Source of the DNA: Pseudomonadota bacterium
GTDB lineage: Bacteria; Pseudomonadota; Gammaproteobacteria; Burkholderiales; Burkholderiaceae_B
Direction of reading: 5' to 3'
Assembly (NCBI GenBank): GCA_023423975.1
Contig: JAFAEO010000048.1
Coordinates: 1-64,000, forward strand
Length of the DNA stretch: 64,000 nucleotides
Positions 35,836-43,544 of the stretch are shown one piece after another. Under the pieces are notes generated by a model, which had not been told where the DNA came from, did not search any database, and saw only the letters and a program-made list of their open reading frames with translations. The translations under genes were made by a program, and so were the position numbers. The number at the start of each line of letters is the position of its first letter. Positions within the stretch are counted from its first letter, which is position 1.

Positions 35836-36895
35836 ACTGGTATCGTGAGTCTGATTGCAAGGTACTCCAGTCCATGAACGGCACAGCCGGCTTCAGGGCA
35901 CGGATTCGGGCAACCGATGTGGCCGTCGGCGCGACTTTCAGGGAAGCGAGCAAGGTATCGGCCAGATCGGGACGGTTGCATACCAATACCATATCACATC
36001 CGGCAGACAGTGCAGCCTGAGCACGAGCTGTGATATCGCCGGCAACCGATGCCCCTTCCATGGTCAGGTCGTCGGAAAAAACCACGCCATCGTACTTCAG
36101 GCGCTGGCGCAAGATCTGTTGCACCCATACCTTGGAAAAACCGGCAGGCGCTGAGTCTACCTTGGGATAGATGACATGCGCCGGCATCACGGCCGACAGC
36201 ACCGGTGCGCCCAGCCAATCATAGGGCATGGCATCGTCTGCCATGATTTGCTCCAGATCACGTTCATCTACCGGGATGGCAACATGAGAATCAGCATCGA
36301 CAAAACCATGGCCGGGAAAATGCTTGCCGCAGGAGCGCATACCGGCCAAGCTCAAGCCCTGAATAAGAGCCCGCGCCAGCATCGCAACAACCCGCGGATC
36401 CCGATGAAAGGCCCGGCTGCCAACAACCTTGCTAACGCCGTAGTCCAGATCCAGAACCGGTGTAAAGCTGAAATCGACGCCGCAGGCACGCAACTCAGCG
36501 GCCAGGACATAACCAATCTCGGTCGCGGCGCGCATGGCCTGCAGCGGGTTACGCTTCCAATAGCGCCCCAGGTCCTGCATGGACGGCAGATGTGTAAAAC
36601 CCTTATCGCGGAACCGCTGTACCCGCCCGCCTTCATGATCGACGGCAATCAGCAGTGGTTCATCGCGGGCTTCGTGAATTTGCGCGGCCAGCTCGGCCAG
36701 TTGCTGTGGATTGTCGTAATTGCGGGCAAACAGGATAACCGCGCCGGTTAGCGGATGCGCCAGGCGATCGCGTTCCTGACTGGTCAGGCGGTGGCCGGCA
36801 ACATCAAGCATCACCGGGCCGGGCATTTGCCGGCCAACAGCCGTGGCGGCCGAAGGGACAGATCGGCGGGCAGGACGGGATTGGGAAACAGACAC
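35798..36895 (-). CDS. nagZ: Beta-N-acetylhexosaminidase
   Basis: Cytoplasmic GH3 enzyme of murein recycling that removes GlcNAc from anhydro-muropeptides. Within 365 residues it shows DHEGGRVQRFRD near 88, the catalytic loop CGKHFPGHGFVDADSHVAIP near 183 with the Asp-His dyad, and FSDDLTMEGASVAGD near 270 with the nucleophile Asp. The start is GTG 36895 with AAGGAG six bases before it. That start adds about 23 residues before the usual PGPVMLDVAGHRLT beginning. It overlaps uvrC and follows acpS by 35 bases. Confidence 0.94.
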   Translation of the reverse strand: MSVSQSRPARRSVPSAATAVGRQMPGPVMLDVAGHRLTSQERDRLAHPLTGAVILFARNYDNPQQLAELAAQIHEARDEPLLIAVDHEGGRVQRFRDKGFTHLPSMQDLGRYWKRNPLQAMRAATEIGYVLAAELRACGVDFSFTPVLDLDYGVSKVVGSRAFHRDPRVVAMLARALIQGLSLAGMRSCGKHFPGHGFVDADSHVAIPVDERDLEQIMADDAMPYDWLGAPVLSAVMPAHVIYPKVDSAPAGFSKVWVQQILRQRLKYDGVVFSDDLTMEGASVAGDITARAQAALSAGCDMVLVCNRPDLADTLLASLKVAPTATSVARIRALKPAVPFMDWSTLQSDSRYQYARDFRSQILSE

Positions 36896-36930
36896 CTGGA
36901 CTCCTTTTATGATGTTGGGTAACAGGTTGA

Positions 36931-37362
36931 TTAAACGGGCTTACGTTCCACCATGGCAAAGGCCATGGCCAGATCGGCCTCATCGGTCAGGGAAATATGG
37001 GCCGGTCCGAAACGGCATTCATACCACTCTTTCAGGGGCGACGCCAGCACCACCAGCGGCTGTCCGCTAGGCGCATTGAGCGTCTGCATGCGCGACCATG
37101 TCATGGGCACGCGCATGCCCAGCCCGATCGCCTTGGAAAAAGCCTCTTTTGCAGCAAAGCGGGTCGCCAGAAAACGGATGCCGCGCTCGGGGTCACGCGC
37201 CTGTCTGCGCAGGAACTTCTCGCACTCCTGGGGCCCCAGAATCCGGGCGACAAAACGATCGCCAAAGCGCTCGTACGCCTGGGCGATTCGATGGATATGG
37301 ATCAGGTCCGTACCAATACCGGCAATCGCTGCAGGCAGTGTGACTTCGTTAGCCATGGGCAT
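36931..37362 (-). CDS. acpS: Holo-[acyl-carrier-protein] synthase
   Basis: Transfers the 4'-phosphopantetheine arm from CoA to acyl carrier protein. The 143-residue trimeric-type enzyme shows IAGIGTDLIHIHRIAQA near residue 12 (Mg-binding Asp) and RFLATRFAAKEAFSKAIGLG near 63 (Mg-binding Glu). An ATG three codons into the frame (37353) is an equally good start. It sits between orn (14 bases upstream) and nagZ. Confidence 0.95.
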   Translation of the reverse strand: MPMANEVTLPAAIAGIGTDLIHIHRIAQAYERFGDRFVARILGPQECEKFLRRQARDPERGIRFLATRFAAKEAFSKAIGLGMRVPMTWSRMQTLNAPSGQPLVVLASPLKEWYECRFGPAHISLTDEADLAMAFAMVERKPV

Positions 37363-37376
37363 TTCACCGTGAAGTG

Positions 37377-37922
37377 CTAAAGCTTGATAAAATGTTCTCG
37401 GTAGTACTTGAGTTCGTCAATGGATTCGTAAATATCGGCCAGTGCCTCGTGCCGGCTTTTCTTGTCAAATCCTTTGTAGACCTCCGGTTTCCAGCGACGG
37501 GACAATTCCTTGAGCGTACTGACATCCAGATTGCGGTAATGAAAGTAGCTTTCGAAACGTGGCATATACTTATACATGAAACGCCGGTCCTGGCTGATCG
37601 TATTGCCGCAAAGCGGTGACGCGCCTTTGGGTACCAGCGGCGCAAGGAAGTCGAGCAGAATGTCTTCCGCCTGTTCTTCGGTGAGTATAGCGGTGCGCAC
37701 TTTTTCGGTCAGGCCGCTACGGCCATGTGTAGATGTATTCCATTTATCCATGCCCGCCAGAACCTCATCGGACTGGTGAATAACCAGAACCGGACCTTCC
37801 GCTACCAGCGTGAGGTCCGGTTCGGTAACGACAACAGCCACTTCCAGAATACGTTCTTTTTCGGGATCCAGGCCGCTCATTTCCATGTCCAGCCATACCA
37901 GTCGCAGATCATTTACCGCCAT
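37377..37922 (-). CDS. orn: Oligoribonuclease
   Basis: Degrades RNA dinucleotides and short oligoribonucleotides, including pGpG from cyclic-di-GMP breakdown. The 181-residue DEDDh exonuclease has WLDMEMSGLDPEKERILEVA at residues 10-29 (first Asp and Glu), NTISQDRRFMYKYMP near 110 (third Asp) and RHEALADIYESI near 157 (His and last Asp). It is the first gene of the orn-acpS-nagZ-uvrC-pgsA run and divergent from the Ste24-type protease, with 53 bases between. Confidence 0.96.
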   Translation of the reverse strand: MAVNDLRLVWLDMEMSGLDPEKERILEVAVVVTEPDLTLVAEGPVLVIHQSDEVLAGMDKWNTSTHGRSGLTEKVRTAILTEEQAEDILLDFLAPLVPKGASPLCGNTISQDRRFMYKYMPRFESYFHYRNLDVSTLKELSRRWKPEVYKGFDKKSRHEALADIYESIDELKYYREHFIKL

Positions 37923-37975
37923 TTTCGATCCTTATTGTTCAGAAACATTATTTTCGCACAGAGCACACAATAGAA

Positions 37976-39247
37976 ATGTCCCCAACCCCGTTTACGCTTT
38001 TATTTGTCCTTTTCCTTCTTCTAGAGACGATCACCCATTTGTGGCTGGCAAGCCGTCAGGCTCGCCATGTTATGCGCCATCGCGCCAGGGTGCCGGATGA
38101 ATTTGCTGAAAAAATCGGGCTGCAAAGTCATCAGCGCGCCGCCGACTACACCGTCGAGCGCATGAAGCTGTCCGTGACCCGACGGGTCTTCGATGCCATG
38201 GTGCTCATTGCCTTTACCTTGCTTGGCGGCCTGCAGCTGATCAATGAATTTCTGATCAGCGTTATTCCCAACGATTTCTGGCGTCAGATTCTGCTGCTCG
38301 GTTCGGTGCTATTGATTTCCGGTGCACTGCAGCTGCCCTTTAGCTTGTGGAAGCAATTTAAACTGGAACAGAAATTCGGCTTCAACCGCATGACGTTTGG
38401 CCTGTTTGTAAGTGACACGATCAAGGGATTGTTGGTCAGTATCGTACTGGGCCTGCCACTGGCAGCGGTCACGCTCTGGCTGATGGCCGCATCCGGTCCC
38501 CTGTGGTGGCTGTGGGCATGGATGGTCTGGGTCGCGTTCAACGCTTTCATTCTTTTTGTCTTTCCCACCTGGATCGCCCCGCTTTTCAATAAATTCACGC
38601 CGCTGGACAACCCCGAACTGGCTGATCGCATCAACAATCTGGCCCAGCGCTGCCACTTTGCCCTCAAGGGGTTGTTCGTCATGGACGGCTCCAGACGCTC
38701 AGCCCATGGCAATGCCTATTTCACCGGATTTGGCAAATCACGCCGGATTGTTTTTTTCGATACCCTGCTGGGCAAACTGAATCCCCAAGAGATCGAAGCC
38801 GTACTGGCCCATGAGCTGGGACATTTCAGCCATAAACATGTGCAAAAACGCATGGTCTTCAGCTTTTTGCTGGCACTGGTGTTTTTTGCCGTGCTCGGTT
38901 TCCTGAAAAACCAGATCTGGTTCTACCAGGGGCTGGGCGTTTCCCCTGTCATCAATGGCTCCAACGATGCCATGGCACTGCTGCTGTTCTTTATGGCGAT
39001 GCCTGTCTTCACGTTCTTCTTTGCGCCGATCTTCAGCTTCTTTTCCCGCAAGGACGAGTTCGAGGCAGACCATTACGCACACACACAGGCCAGCTCCGAA
39101 GCGCTGATTTCAGCACTGGTCAAGCTTTACAATGACAATGCTTCCACCCTGACACCAGATCCTGTGCATTCGGCGTTTTACGATAGCCACCCTCCGGCTT
39201 CCTTACGCATTCGTCGGCTTCAAGAGTTGCAGGCAACAAACGGATGA
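37976..39247 (+). CDS. M48-family membrane protease (Ste24/CaaX-like)
   Basis: A 423-residue integral-membrane zinc protease. Several hydrophobic helices span residues 1-240, for example FTLLFVLFLLLETITHLWL and LWWLWAWMVWVAFNAFILFV. The zinc motif lies in VLAHELGHFSHKHVQKR near 283 and the third ligand in FSRKDEFEADHYAHTQ near 360. The N-terminal region resembles the Ste24 endopeptidase group. Probable role is clearance of damaged membrane proteins, as prenylated substrates do not occur in bacteria. It overlaps rsgA by four bases. Confidence 0.92.
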   Translation: MSPTPFTLLFVLFLLLETITHLWLASRQARHVMRHRARVPDEFAEKIGLQSHQRAADYTVERMKLSVTRRVFDAMVLIAFTLLGGLQLINEFLISVIPNDFWRQILLLGSVLLISGALQLPFSLWKQFKLEQKFGFNRMTFGLFVSDTIKGLLVSIVLGLPLAAVTLWLMAASGPLWWLWAWMVWVAFNAFILFVFPTWIAPLFNKFTPLDNPELADRINNLAQRCHFALKGLFVMDGSRRSAHGNAYFTGFGKSRRIVFFDTLLGKLNPQEIEAVLAHELGHFSHKHVQKRMVFSFLLALVFFAVLGFLKNQIWFYQGLGVSPVINGSNDAMALLLFFMAMPVFTFFFAPIFSFFSRKDEFEADHYAHTQASSEALISALVKLYNDNASTLTPDPVHSAFYDSHPPASLRIRRLQELQATNG

Positions 39248-40134
39248 TAGCCGGACGCGTTATTGCCGCTCACGGCCGTCACTATCAGGTGGAGCTGGCC
39301 GAGGGGCAGCTGCGTCAATGCTATACGCGGGGCAAGAAAACTGGTATTTGTGTCGGTGACTATGTCGATATTGAGCCTCAGGGGCAGGACGAAGGGAGAA
39401 TTGAACGAGTACACGAGCGGCGCAATTTACTATACCGCTCAGATGAAATGCGGGCCAAGCAATTTGCCGCCAATGTCGATCAGTTGCTGATTGTGATTGC
39501 AGTCGAACCGCTGTTTTCCGAAGACCTGACCGGTCGCGCACTGGCTGGCGCATTCAGCGCCGACATCACGCCCGTCATTATTCTGAACAAATGCGACCTG
39601 ACCGAAAGCCTGCCGCGTGCACGCGCCCTGCTCTCGGATATGAGCGCATTGGGCGTGCGCATTATTGAAACCAGCACCCTGCAGCCGCAGGCGTTGCGTG
39701 ACCGCCTGTTGCCGCTACTGGCGGACAAAACCAGCCTGCTGCTTGGCCAGAGCGGCATGGGGAAATCCAGTATTTTAAATATCCTGGTTCCTGAAGCCCG
39801 CGCCGACACGCAAGCGCACTCCATTGCGCTGGGCACCGGTAAACATACAACAACCTCGTCGCGCCTGTACCACCTGCCCGATGCAGGAGGGGATCTGATC
39901 GATTCCCCTGGTTTCCAGGCCTTTGGCCTGAAACACCTGGGCCAGACAGAAGTGGAGCAAGGCTTTCCCGAGTTTGGCCCATACAGCCAGAATTGCCGAT
40001 TCTACAATTGCACACATCGGCACGAACCCGGTTGTGGGGTGCTGGCTGCCAAAGAACAGGGGTTAATCAGCATCAAGCGGCATGAACTTTACTTGCGTAT
40101 CCTGGCCGAGTCGACCGCACCGCAGAAATATTAA
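39244..40134 (+). CDS. rsgA: Ribosome small-subunit-dependent GTPase A
   Basis: A late 30S assembly factor with a circularly permuted GTPase domain. The 296-residue protein has an N-terminal OB fold, then G4 (ILNKCDLTES near residue 115), G5, then G1 (LLGQSGMGKSSILN near 167), and the switch/G3 region ending DSPGFQAFGLKHL near 220. The C-terminal zinc finger is CRFYNCTHRHEPGC near 255-268. The start ATG 39244 overlaps the stop of the upstream protease gene. Confidence 0.96.
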   Translation: MIAGRVIAAHGRHYQVELAEGQLRQCYTRGKKTGICVGDYVDIEPQGQDEGRIERVHERRNLLYRSDEMRAKQFAANVDQLLIVIAVEPLFSEDLTGRALAGAFSADITPVIILNKCDLTESLPRARALLSDMSALGVRIIETSTLQPQALRDRLLPLLADKTSLLLGQSGMGKSSILNILVPEARADTQAHSIALGTGKHTTTSSRLYHLPDAGGDLIDSPGFQAFGLKHLGQTEVEQGFPEFGPYSQNCRFYNCTHRHEPGCGVLAAKEQGLISIKRHELYLRILAESTAPQKY

Positions 40135-40185
40135 GGCTGTCTGCCATCGACAGCAGGACACGGTTGCATCCACACGGAATTGTTT

Positions 40186-40716
40186 ATGGACCACGCTGGC
40201 GAAATTCTTATTCTCACTGGCCCGCCCGGCTCAGGAAAAACCATGACGGCACTGGCCCTGGCCCAACAACAGGGGTCTGCAAAGGTCCACCTGCATGCCG
40301 ACGATTTTTGGCGCTTCATCAAAAATGGCGCCATTGCGCCCTATTTACCCACTGCGCATAGACAAAATCATATAGTCATGGACGCGCTCTCTGGCGTGGC
40401 GCAAAGTTACGCGAGTGGCGGCTATTTTGTTATTGTTGATGGCATCATCGGCCCATGGTTCTTGCCGTCTTTCCATACAATTGCCACGCCAGTTCACTAC
40501 ATCGTTCTGCGCCCTCCATTAGCGCTGGCAATTGCTCGCTGTCAGCAACGCGGTAACGACACATTGACAGACCCCGAACCTATCGCTGCCCTGCATCAGC
40601 AGTTTTCTACACTCGGTGAGCTGGAACCCCATGCCCTGTCTGTTGACGACAAAACCCCACAGGATACGCTTGAGATGGTTATTAGCGCCATACAAACCGA
40701 TAAGTTCCGTTTATAA
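40186..40716 (+). CDS. P-loop kinase-like ATPase, function unknown
   Basis: A 176-residue stand-alone nucleotide-binding protein. The Walker A motif LTGPPGSGKTMTALALA is at about residues 9-25, followed by VHLHADDFWRFIKNG, which resembles the acid residue of small-molecule kinases and zeta-toxin or chloramphenicol phosphotransferase-like proteins. YFVIVDGIIGPWFL near 85 would be the Walker B strand, and ARCQQRG near 115 looks like the lid arginines. A small-molecule kinase is likely; the substrate is unknown. ATG 40186 is chosen; a TTG two codons earlier is possible. 51 bases follow rsgA. Confidence 0.75.
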   Translation: MDHAGEILILTGPPGSGKTMTALALAQQQGSAKVHLHADDFWRFIKNGAIAPYLPTAHRQNHIVMDALSGVAQSYASGGYFVIVDGIIGPWFLPSFHTIATPVHYIVLRPPLALAIARCQQRGNDTLTDPEPIAALHQQFSTLGELEPHALSVDDKTPQDTLEMVISAIQTDKFRL

Positions 40717-40731
40717 AGCCTTGGCTCCACG

Positions 40732-40769
40732 GTGAAATTGCATTCTCACTCATGACGGAACAATTTCAC
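40732..40769. terminator. Inverted repeat between convergent genes
   Basis: GTGAAATTG at 40732-40740 pairs perfectly with CAATTTCAC at 40761-40769; the loop is 20 bases. AT-rich and without a T-run, so termination is uncertain. Confidence 0.35.
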
Positions 40770-40789
40770 TGAAGGGGAAATTCGACAGA

Positions 40790-41509
40790 TCAGGCCTGAA
40801 CCACGGCCAACAGGCGATGGTAAAAATTTCTGATCACGTTTGCAGTGGCACCCCAAATGAAATAATCGTTCCAGGGCATGGAGTAATAATATCTTTCATT
40901 GCCATCCGGGGCGATGGCATGATGCAGACGATGATTGGCCGGATCCATGAGAAACGCCAGTGGCACCTGAAAGACTTCTGCGACCTCCACCTGGTCAGTT
41001 TTTATTTCAACCGTATTAGCGAGCCAGCCCACGTAGGGGCGCAGCAGAAAGCCGGTGCCAGTATAAAATTCCGGCAATTGACCAAGCATCGTAACCGCCT
41101 GCGTAGGCACACCAATTTCTTCAAAGGTTTCCCGCAATGCCGTATGCTGTGGATTGATATCGTCCTCTTCGACCCGTCCGCCGGGGAAACTGACCTGCCC
41201 CGGGTGGTGATACAGTTTTTCGGAGCGCTTGGTCAACAGCACGAAAATTTCATCATCGCGCTTTACCAGGGGCATAAGTACCGCAGAGTCAATATAGGAC
41301 TCTGACTGGTATTGAATGATTTTTGCTTCGTTCCATTGGTGAACCAGCGCATCGGCAGACCAGACCAACCCATGATCAAAGGCGCGCTCGATGAGCGAAG
41401 CCGTGAGCACAGAAGGTGAAATAGCGTGCAGGTTTTCGTTAGCCACCGTCCATTTTTGTGCCTGCACGTCAAAACCGGGCGTAATAGGCTTTCTTAGTGG
41501 TTCAGTCAA
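40790..41509 (-). CDS. Nudix hydrolase, CoA pyrophosphatase type
   Basis: A 239-residue Nudix enzyme. The 23-residue Nudix box (GX5EX7REUXEEXGU) runs over about residues 113-135, beginning GGRVEEDD and ending RETFEEIGV. The preceding VLLTKRSEKLYHHPGQVSFP has the conserved pattern of CoA pyrophosphatases (NudL/YeaB group), which split CoA into 3',5'-ADP and phosphopantetheine. The start is TTG 41509 with AGGA seven bases before it. In related genomes such a gene follows rplS, as here. Confidence 0.88.
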   Translation of the reverse strand: MTEPLRKPITPGFDVQAQKWTVANENLHAISPSVLTASLIERAFDHGLVWSADALVHQWNEAKIIQYQSESYIDSAVLMPLVKRDDEIFVLLTKRSEKLYHHPGQVSFPGGRVEEDDINPQHTALRETFEEIGVPTQAVTMLGQLPEFYTGTGFLLRPYVGWLANTVEIKTDQVEVAEVFQVPLAFLMDPANHRLHHAIAPDGNERYYYSMPWNDYFIWGATANVIRNFYHRLLAVVQA

Positions 41510-41625
41510 AACAGTGTCCTATGGAATCGATTATATTTATCAACATATCCATTTTACGGCACATAAGCGACGCTGCTGTCTATCCGGAACAAAATGAAAC
41601 TGGAAGGCGTGTTAAGCGTCCATTG

Positions 41626-41652
41626 AAAAAAGCCGGCAATGCCGGCTTTTTT
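41626..41652. terminator. rplS terminator
   Basis: A classical rho-independent hairpin: six A, GCCGGC stem, three-base loop AAT, GCCGGC, six T. Perfectly symmetric, so it can act on both strands; it lies 78 bases after the rplS stop. Confidence 0.93.
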
Positions 41653-41729
41653 CAACCCAATTGCGCCACCATAAGACACCTGGCGGCGACAAAGGGATAA
41701 AACTGGATAAAGCAGTAACTGAAAACCGC

Positions 41730-42116
41730 TTATGCAGTTGCCTGTTTGTCGGCCTTGCGTACCAATTTTTCTTTGATGCGCGCAGCTTTACCAGAACGGT
41801 TGCGCAGGTAATACAGTTTCGCACGACGTACATCACCGCGACGTTTAACGACGATAGATGCAATTTGGGGAGAATACAGCTGGAATGTCCGTTCAACGGC
41901 TTCGCCTGAAGAAATTTTGCGAACAATGAAAGCAGAATTCAGACCACGGTTGCGCTTGGCAATAACCACGCCTTCGTACGCCTGCGTACGTTTACGAGTG
42001 CCTTCAACTACATTCACGCTAACAACAACGGTGTCGCCTGGTGCAAATTCAGTAACAGGAGTGCCACCAGTCAGACGCTGGATTTCTTCCTGTTCGAGTT
42101 TTTCGATAAGATTCAT
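41730..42116 (-). CDS. rplS: 50S ribosomal protein L19
   Basis: A 128-residue L19 at the 30S-50S interface. It shows the normal pattern: MNLIEKLEQEEIQRL at the start, FAPGDTVVVSVNVVEGTRKR near residue 24, GVVIAKRNRGLNSAFIVRKI near 49, and RRGDVRRAKLYYLRNRSGKA near 91. A ribosome site lies upstream of ATG 42116. Unusually, the genes that normally precede it (rpsP, rimM, trmD) are absent; the next upstream 630 bases are non-coding. Confidence 0.97.
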   Translation of the reverse strand: MNLIEKLEQEEIQRLTGGTPVTEFAPGDTVVVSVNVVEGTRKRTQAYEGVVIAKRNRGLNSAFIVRKISSGEAVERTFQLYSPQIASIVVKRRGDVRRAKLYYLRNRSGKAARIKEKLVRKADKQATA

Positions 42117-42225
42117 AATAGACTCCGGTTCATCATGAACGGCTGTTTAGAATAACGTCACATTATTTGTGATTGCACCGACCCATTCAGGTGCGTTTGC
42201 CGACAGAGGATAAATAGAACTCGCA

Positions 42226-42254
42226 AGTATAACTTATTAGAGATAAGCTGACCA
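42226..42254 (-). promoter_or_regulatory. Candidate rplS promoter
   Basis: On the minus strand a -10 like TATACT (42226-42231) lies 17 bases from a -35 like TGGTCA (42249-42254). This gives a leader of roughly 100 bases before rplS. Confidence 0.4.
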
Positions 42255-42450
42255 GCAATCTGGCCCTTTTTGCGTAAACACTTGCGCTTAAGTTATTGAA
42301 TTCAATAAAAAAGCAACAAAATCCCAACAAAACCTGTTCCGCCGCCCCCGCGCGTTGTGCCCAATGGCACGCCATGCGCCGCACAACCCGGATGTAACAC
42401 GCCCGGAGATCTCCCAAGGCAGGCGATTGCTGTTCCGTAACGGTGTGATC

Positions 42451-42678
42451 GAAACGACGTTAGATGAAAGCTGCAGTCTGGGGACGGGAGCCTATGGGCA
42501 CCGCAATATATAGAAAACGACAACGCTTAGGAAACGACGTCGCCCGGGACAGCGAGACAGTACGGAAAACGGGCGTACTATAAGCAACGGTAACTGTGGG
42601 GAGGCTAAGAAACGGCATCCTGTGAGGAAACGACGGCGTCCCCCTATAGGAAACGACGGCACCTGATACGAAACGACG
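42451..42678. repeat. Degenerate GAAACGACG repeat array
   Basis: Five exact copies of GAAACGACG start at 42451, 42531, 42627, 42650 and 42670. Weaker copies lie near 42513, 42574 and 42609. The last three are spaced 23 and 20 bases apart and share longer similarity (TA/GA-GGAAACGACGGCGCCC-like). The intervals are too short and irregular for a CRISPR array. Function unknown. Confidence 0.75.
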
Positions 42679-42748
42679 GCGCCCGATCAGCAATATCGCC
42701 GATTGGCGATAAGCGGCTCCCGGCATGGTCGCCGTAACGATATGACTA

Positions 42749-42961
42749 TTAAGCCAGACCAGCCGCCGTACCTAAAAGATTCATGACCGGAATTAATGCA
42801 AACCACGCAGCTACCATACAAATATCGGCCAGCAAATGGCTGCTGCGCTGTATTTTGCTGCTTTTTTTACGATAAAGCGTGGCGAAAGACTGGTCGAACT
42901 GACGGCAGGCTGATATAGTTGAAGCAGAAGGGGCACCAGGCTTGCGAATTTGGGTTGTCAT
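42749..42961 (-). CDS. Small single-span membrane protein behind a LexA box
   Basis: A 70-residue protein. The first 45 residues are hydrophilic and basic (SFATLYRKKSSKIQRSSHLL), followed by one hydrophobic segment, ADICMVAAWFALIPVMNLLG (about 47-66), and a short end. ATG 42961 has TTGGAGA upstream. I do not recognise the family. A near-perfect SOS box lies 152 bases upstream, and the leader contains inverted repeats, so it is probably DNA-damage-inducible. Candidate roles, all inferred: a TisB-like membrane toxin or an SOS division inhibitor acting at the inner membrane. Confidence 0.6.
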   Translation of the reverse strand: MTTQIRKPGAPSASTISACRQFDQSFATLYRKKSSKIQRSSHLLADICMVAAWFALIPVMNLLGTAAGLA

Positions 42962-43061
42962 GATGAATTCTCCAAGAGTTAAGAGGTGCCCGCCCGGGCC
43001 GAATGACAATCTGAATGCTGGAAAACACCAAACTGGAACCACATTCAACGGCGGGCAGGCG

Positions 43062-43086
43062 ATAACTAGGACCCTAATCTAGTTAT
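43062..43086. repeat. Inverted repeat in the leader of the small SOS-box gene
   Basis: ATAACTAG at 43062-43069 pairs perfectly with CTAGTTAT at 43079-43086 (loop of nine). Directly next to it TATCGC (43085-43090) can pair with GCGATA further on toward the LexA box. These lie in the presumed 5' untranslated RNA. Confidence 0.6.
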
Positions 43087-43113
43087 ATCGCGACTATGCA
43101 TTGCGATAAGTGA

Positions 43114-43133
43114 TACTGTATATCCATACAGTA
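43114..43133. promoter_or_regulatory. LexA (SOS) box
   Basis: TACTGTATATCCATACAGTA has perfect eight-base arms and fits CTGT-N8-ACAG. It differs from the E. coli consensus at only two central positions. The nearest gene start downstream on the minus strand is the small membrane protein at 42961; there is no gene start nearby on the plus strand. Confidence 0.85.
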
Positions 43134-43433
43134 TATTTTGCAAGCGCAATTTCAGCCCGTTACACCCCTGTGTTGTATTCCATCTTCGCTTTCACCGCTC
43201 CAAAAATATTTTCTTCTTTTTAATCAGAAGATTAAAAGCCCCCTACTCGTCCCTACACTTCTCCGGCAAAACCCGTGGCACTAGCCAATCGCCTGATCCA
43301 TATCACTTGCGGCCACCACGGTTGCCAAACAGACATATCCTCTTTAGACGAGCTCCGCTTACGAGTGACGTTTCCCTGGGCCCGAAAAGCGATGGCCCCT
43401 GGATGCGGCAGCATGAACGCTTTGGCCACATGC

Positions 43434-43468
43434 AAAAAAGCCATGACTTGAATCGTCATGGCTTTTTT
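43434..43468. terminator. Bidirectional terminator behind the peroxiredoxin gene
   Basis: A perfect 14-base stem, AAAAAAGCCATGAC (43434-43447) with its complement at 43455-43468, loop of seven. T-runs on both strands. Confidence 0.9.
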
Positions 43469-43544
43469 GTCGAATCACCGCCCAAAGGCAGGTGAGGCGT
43501 TCTGGCTGCGCCAAAGCACAATCAGAACATGCCCATAGGGCCGA

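Larger units (their letters stand above)
42117..42748. other. Non-coding region between rplS and the small SOS-box gene
   Basis: Holds the rplS leader and promoter (42117-42254) and the GAAACGACG repeat array (42451-42678). An open frame across the array on the minus strand (42460-42726) reads as low-complexity, repeat-derived sequence and is not accepted as a gene. Confidence 0.6.
42962..43544. other. Region between the small SOS-box gene and the peroxiredoxin
   Basis: Contains the leader and LexA box, a short AT-rich hairpin (43218-43224 with 43231-43237) and the terminator at 43434-43468. No protein gene is visible; a 62-codon frame at 43307-43495 runs into the terminator and is rejected. 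A small RNA on the plus strand ending at that terminator is possible but unproven. Confidence 0.5.

Noticed and set aside
42451..42678. CRISPR array
   Set aside because: The repeat unit is only nine bases, spacing ranges from 20 to 96 bases, copies are degenerate, and no cas gene is present.
42451..42678. BvgA heptad sites (TTTCCTA) within the repeats
   Set aside because: Two copies read TAGGAAA on the plus strand, but BvgA sites are inverted heptad pairs and the repeats here are direct; no promoter or virulence gene follows.
42460..42726. Minus-strand open frame of 88 codons across the repeat array
   Set aside because: Its protein simply mirrors the DNA repeats (recurring VVSYR-like pieces) and has no credible start.
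43307..43495. Plus-strand open frame of 62 codons near the LexA box
   Set aside because: It runs through a perfect terminator hairpin and has no ribosome site or protein character.
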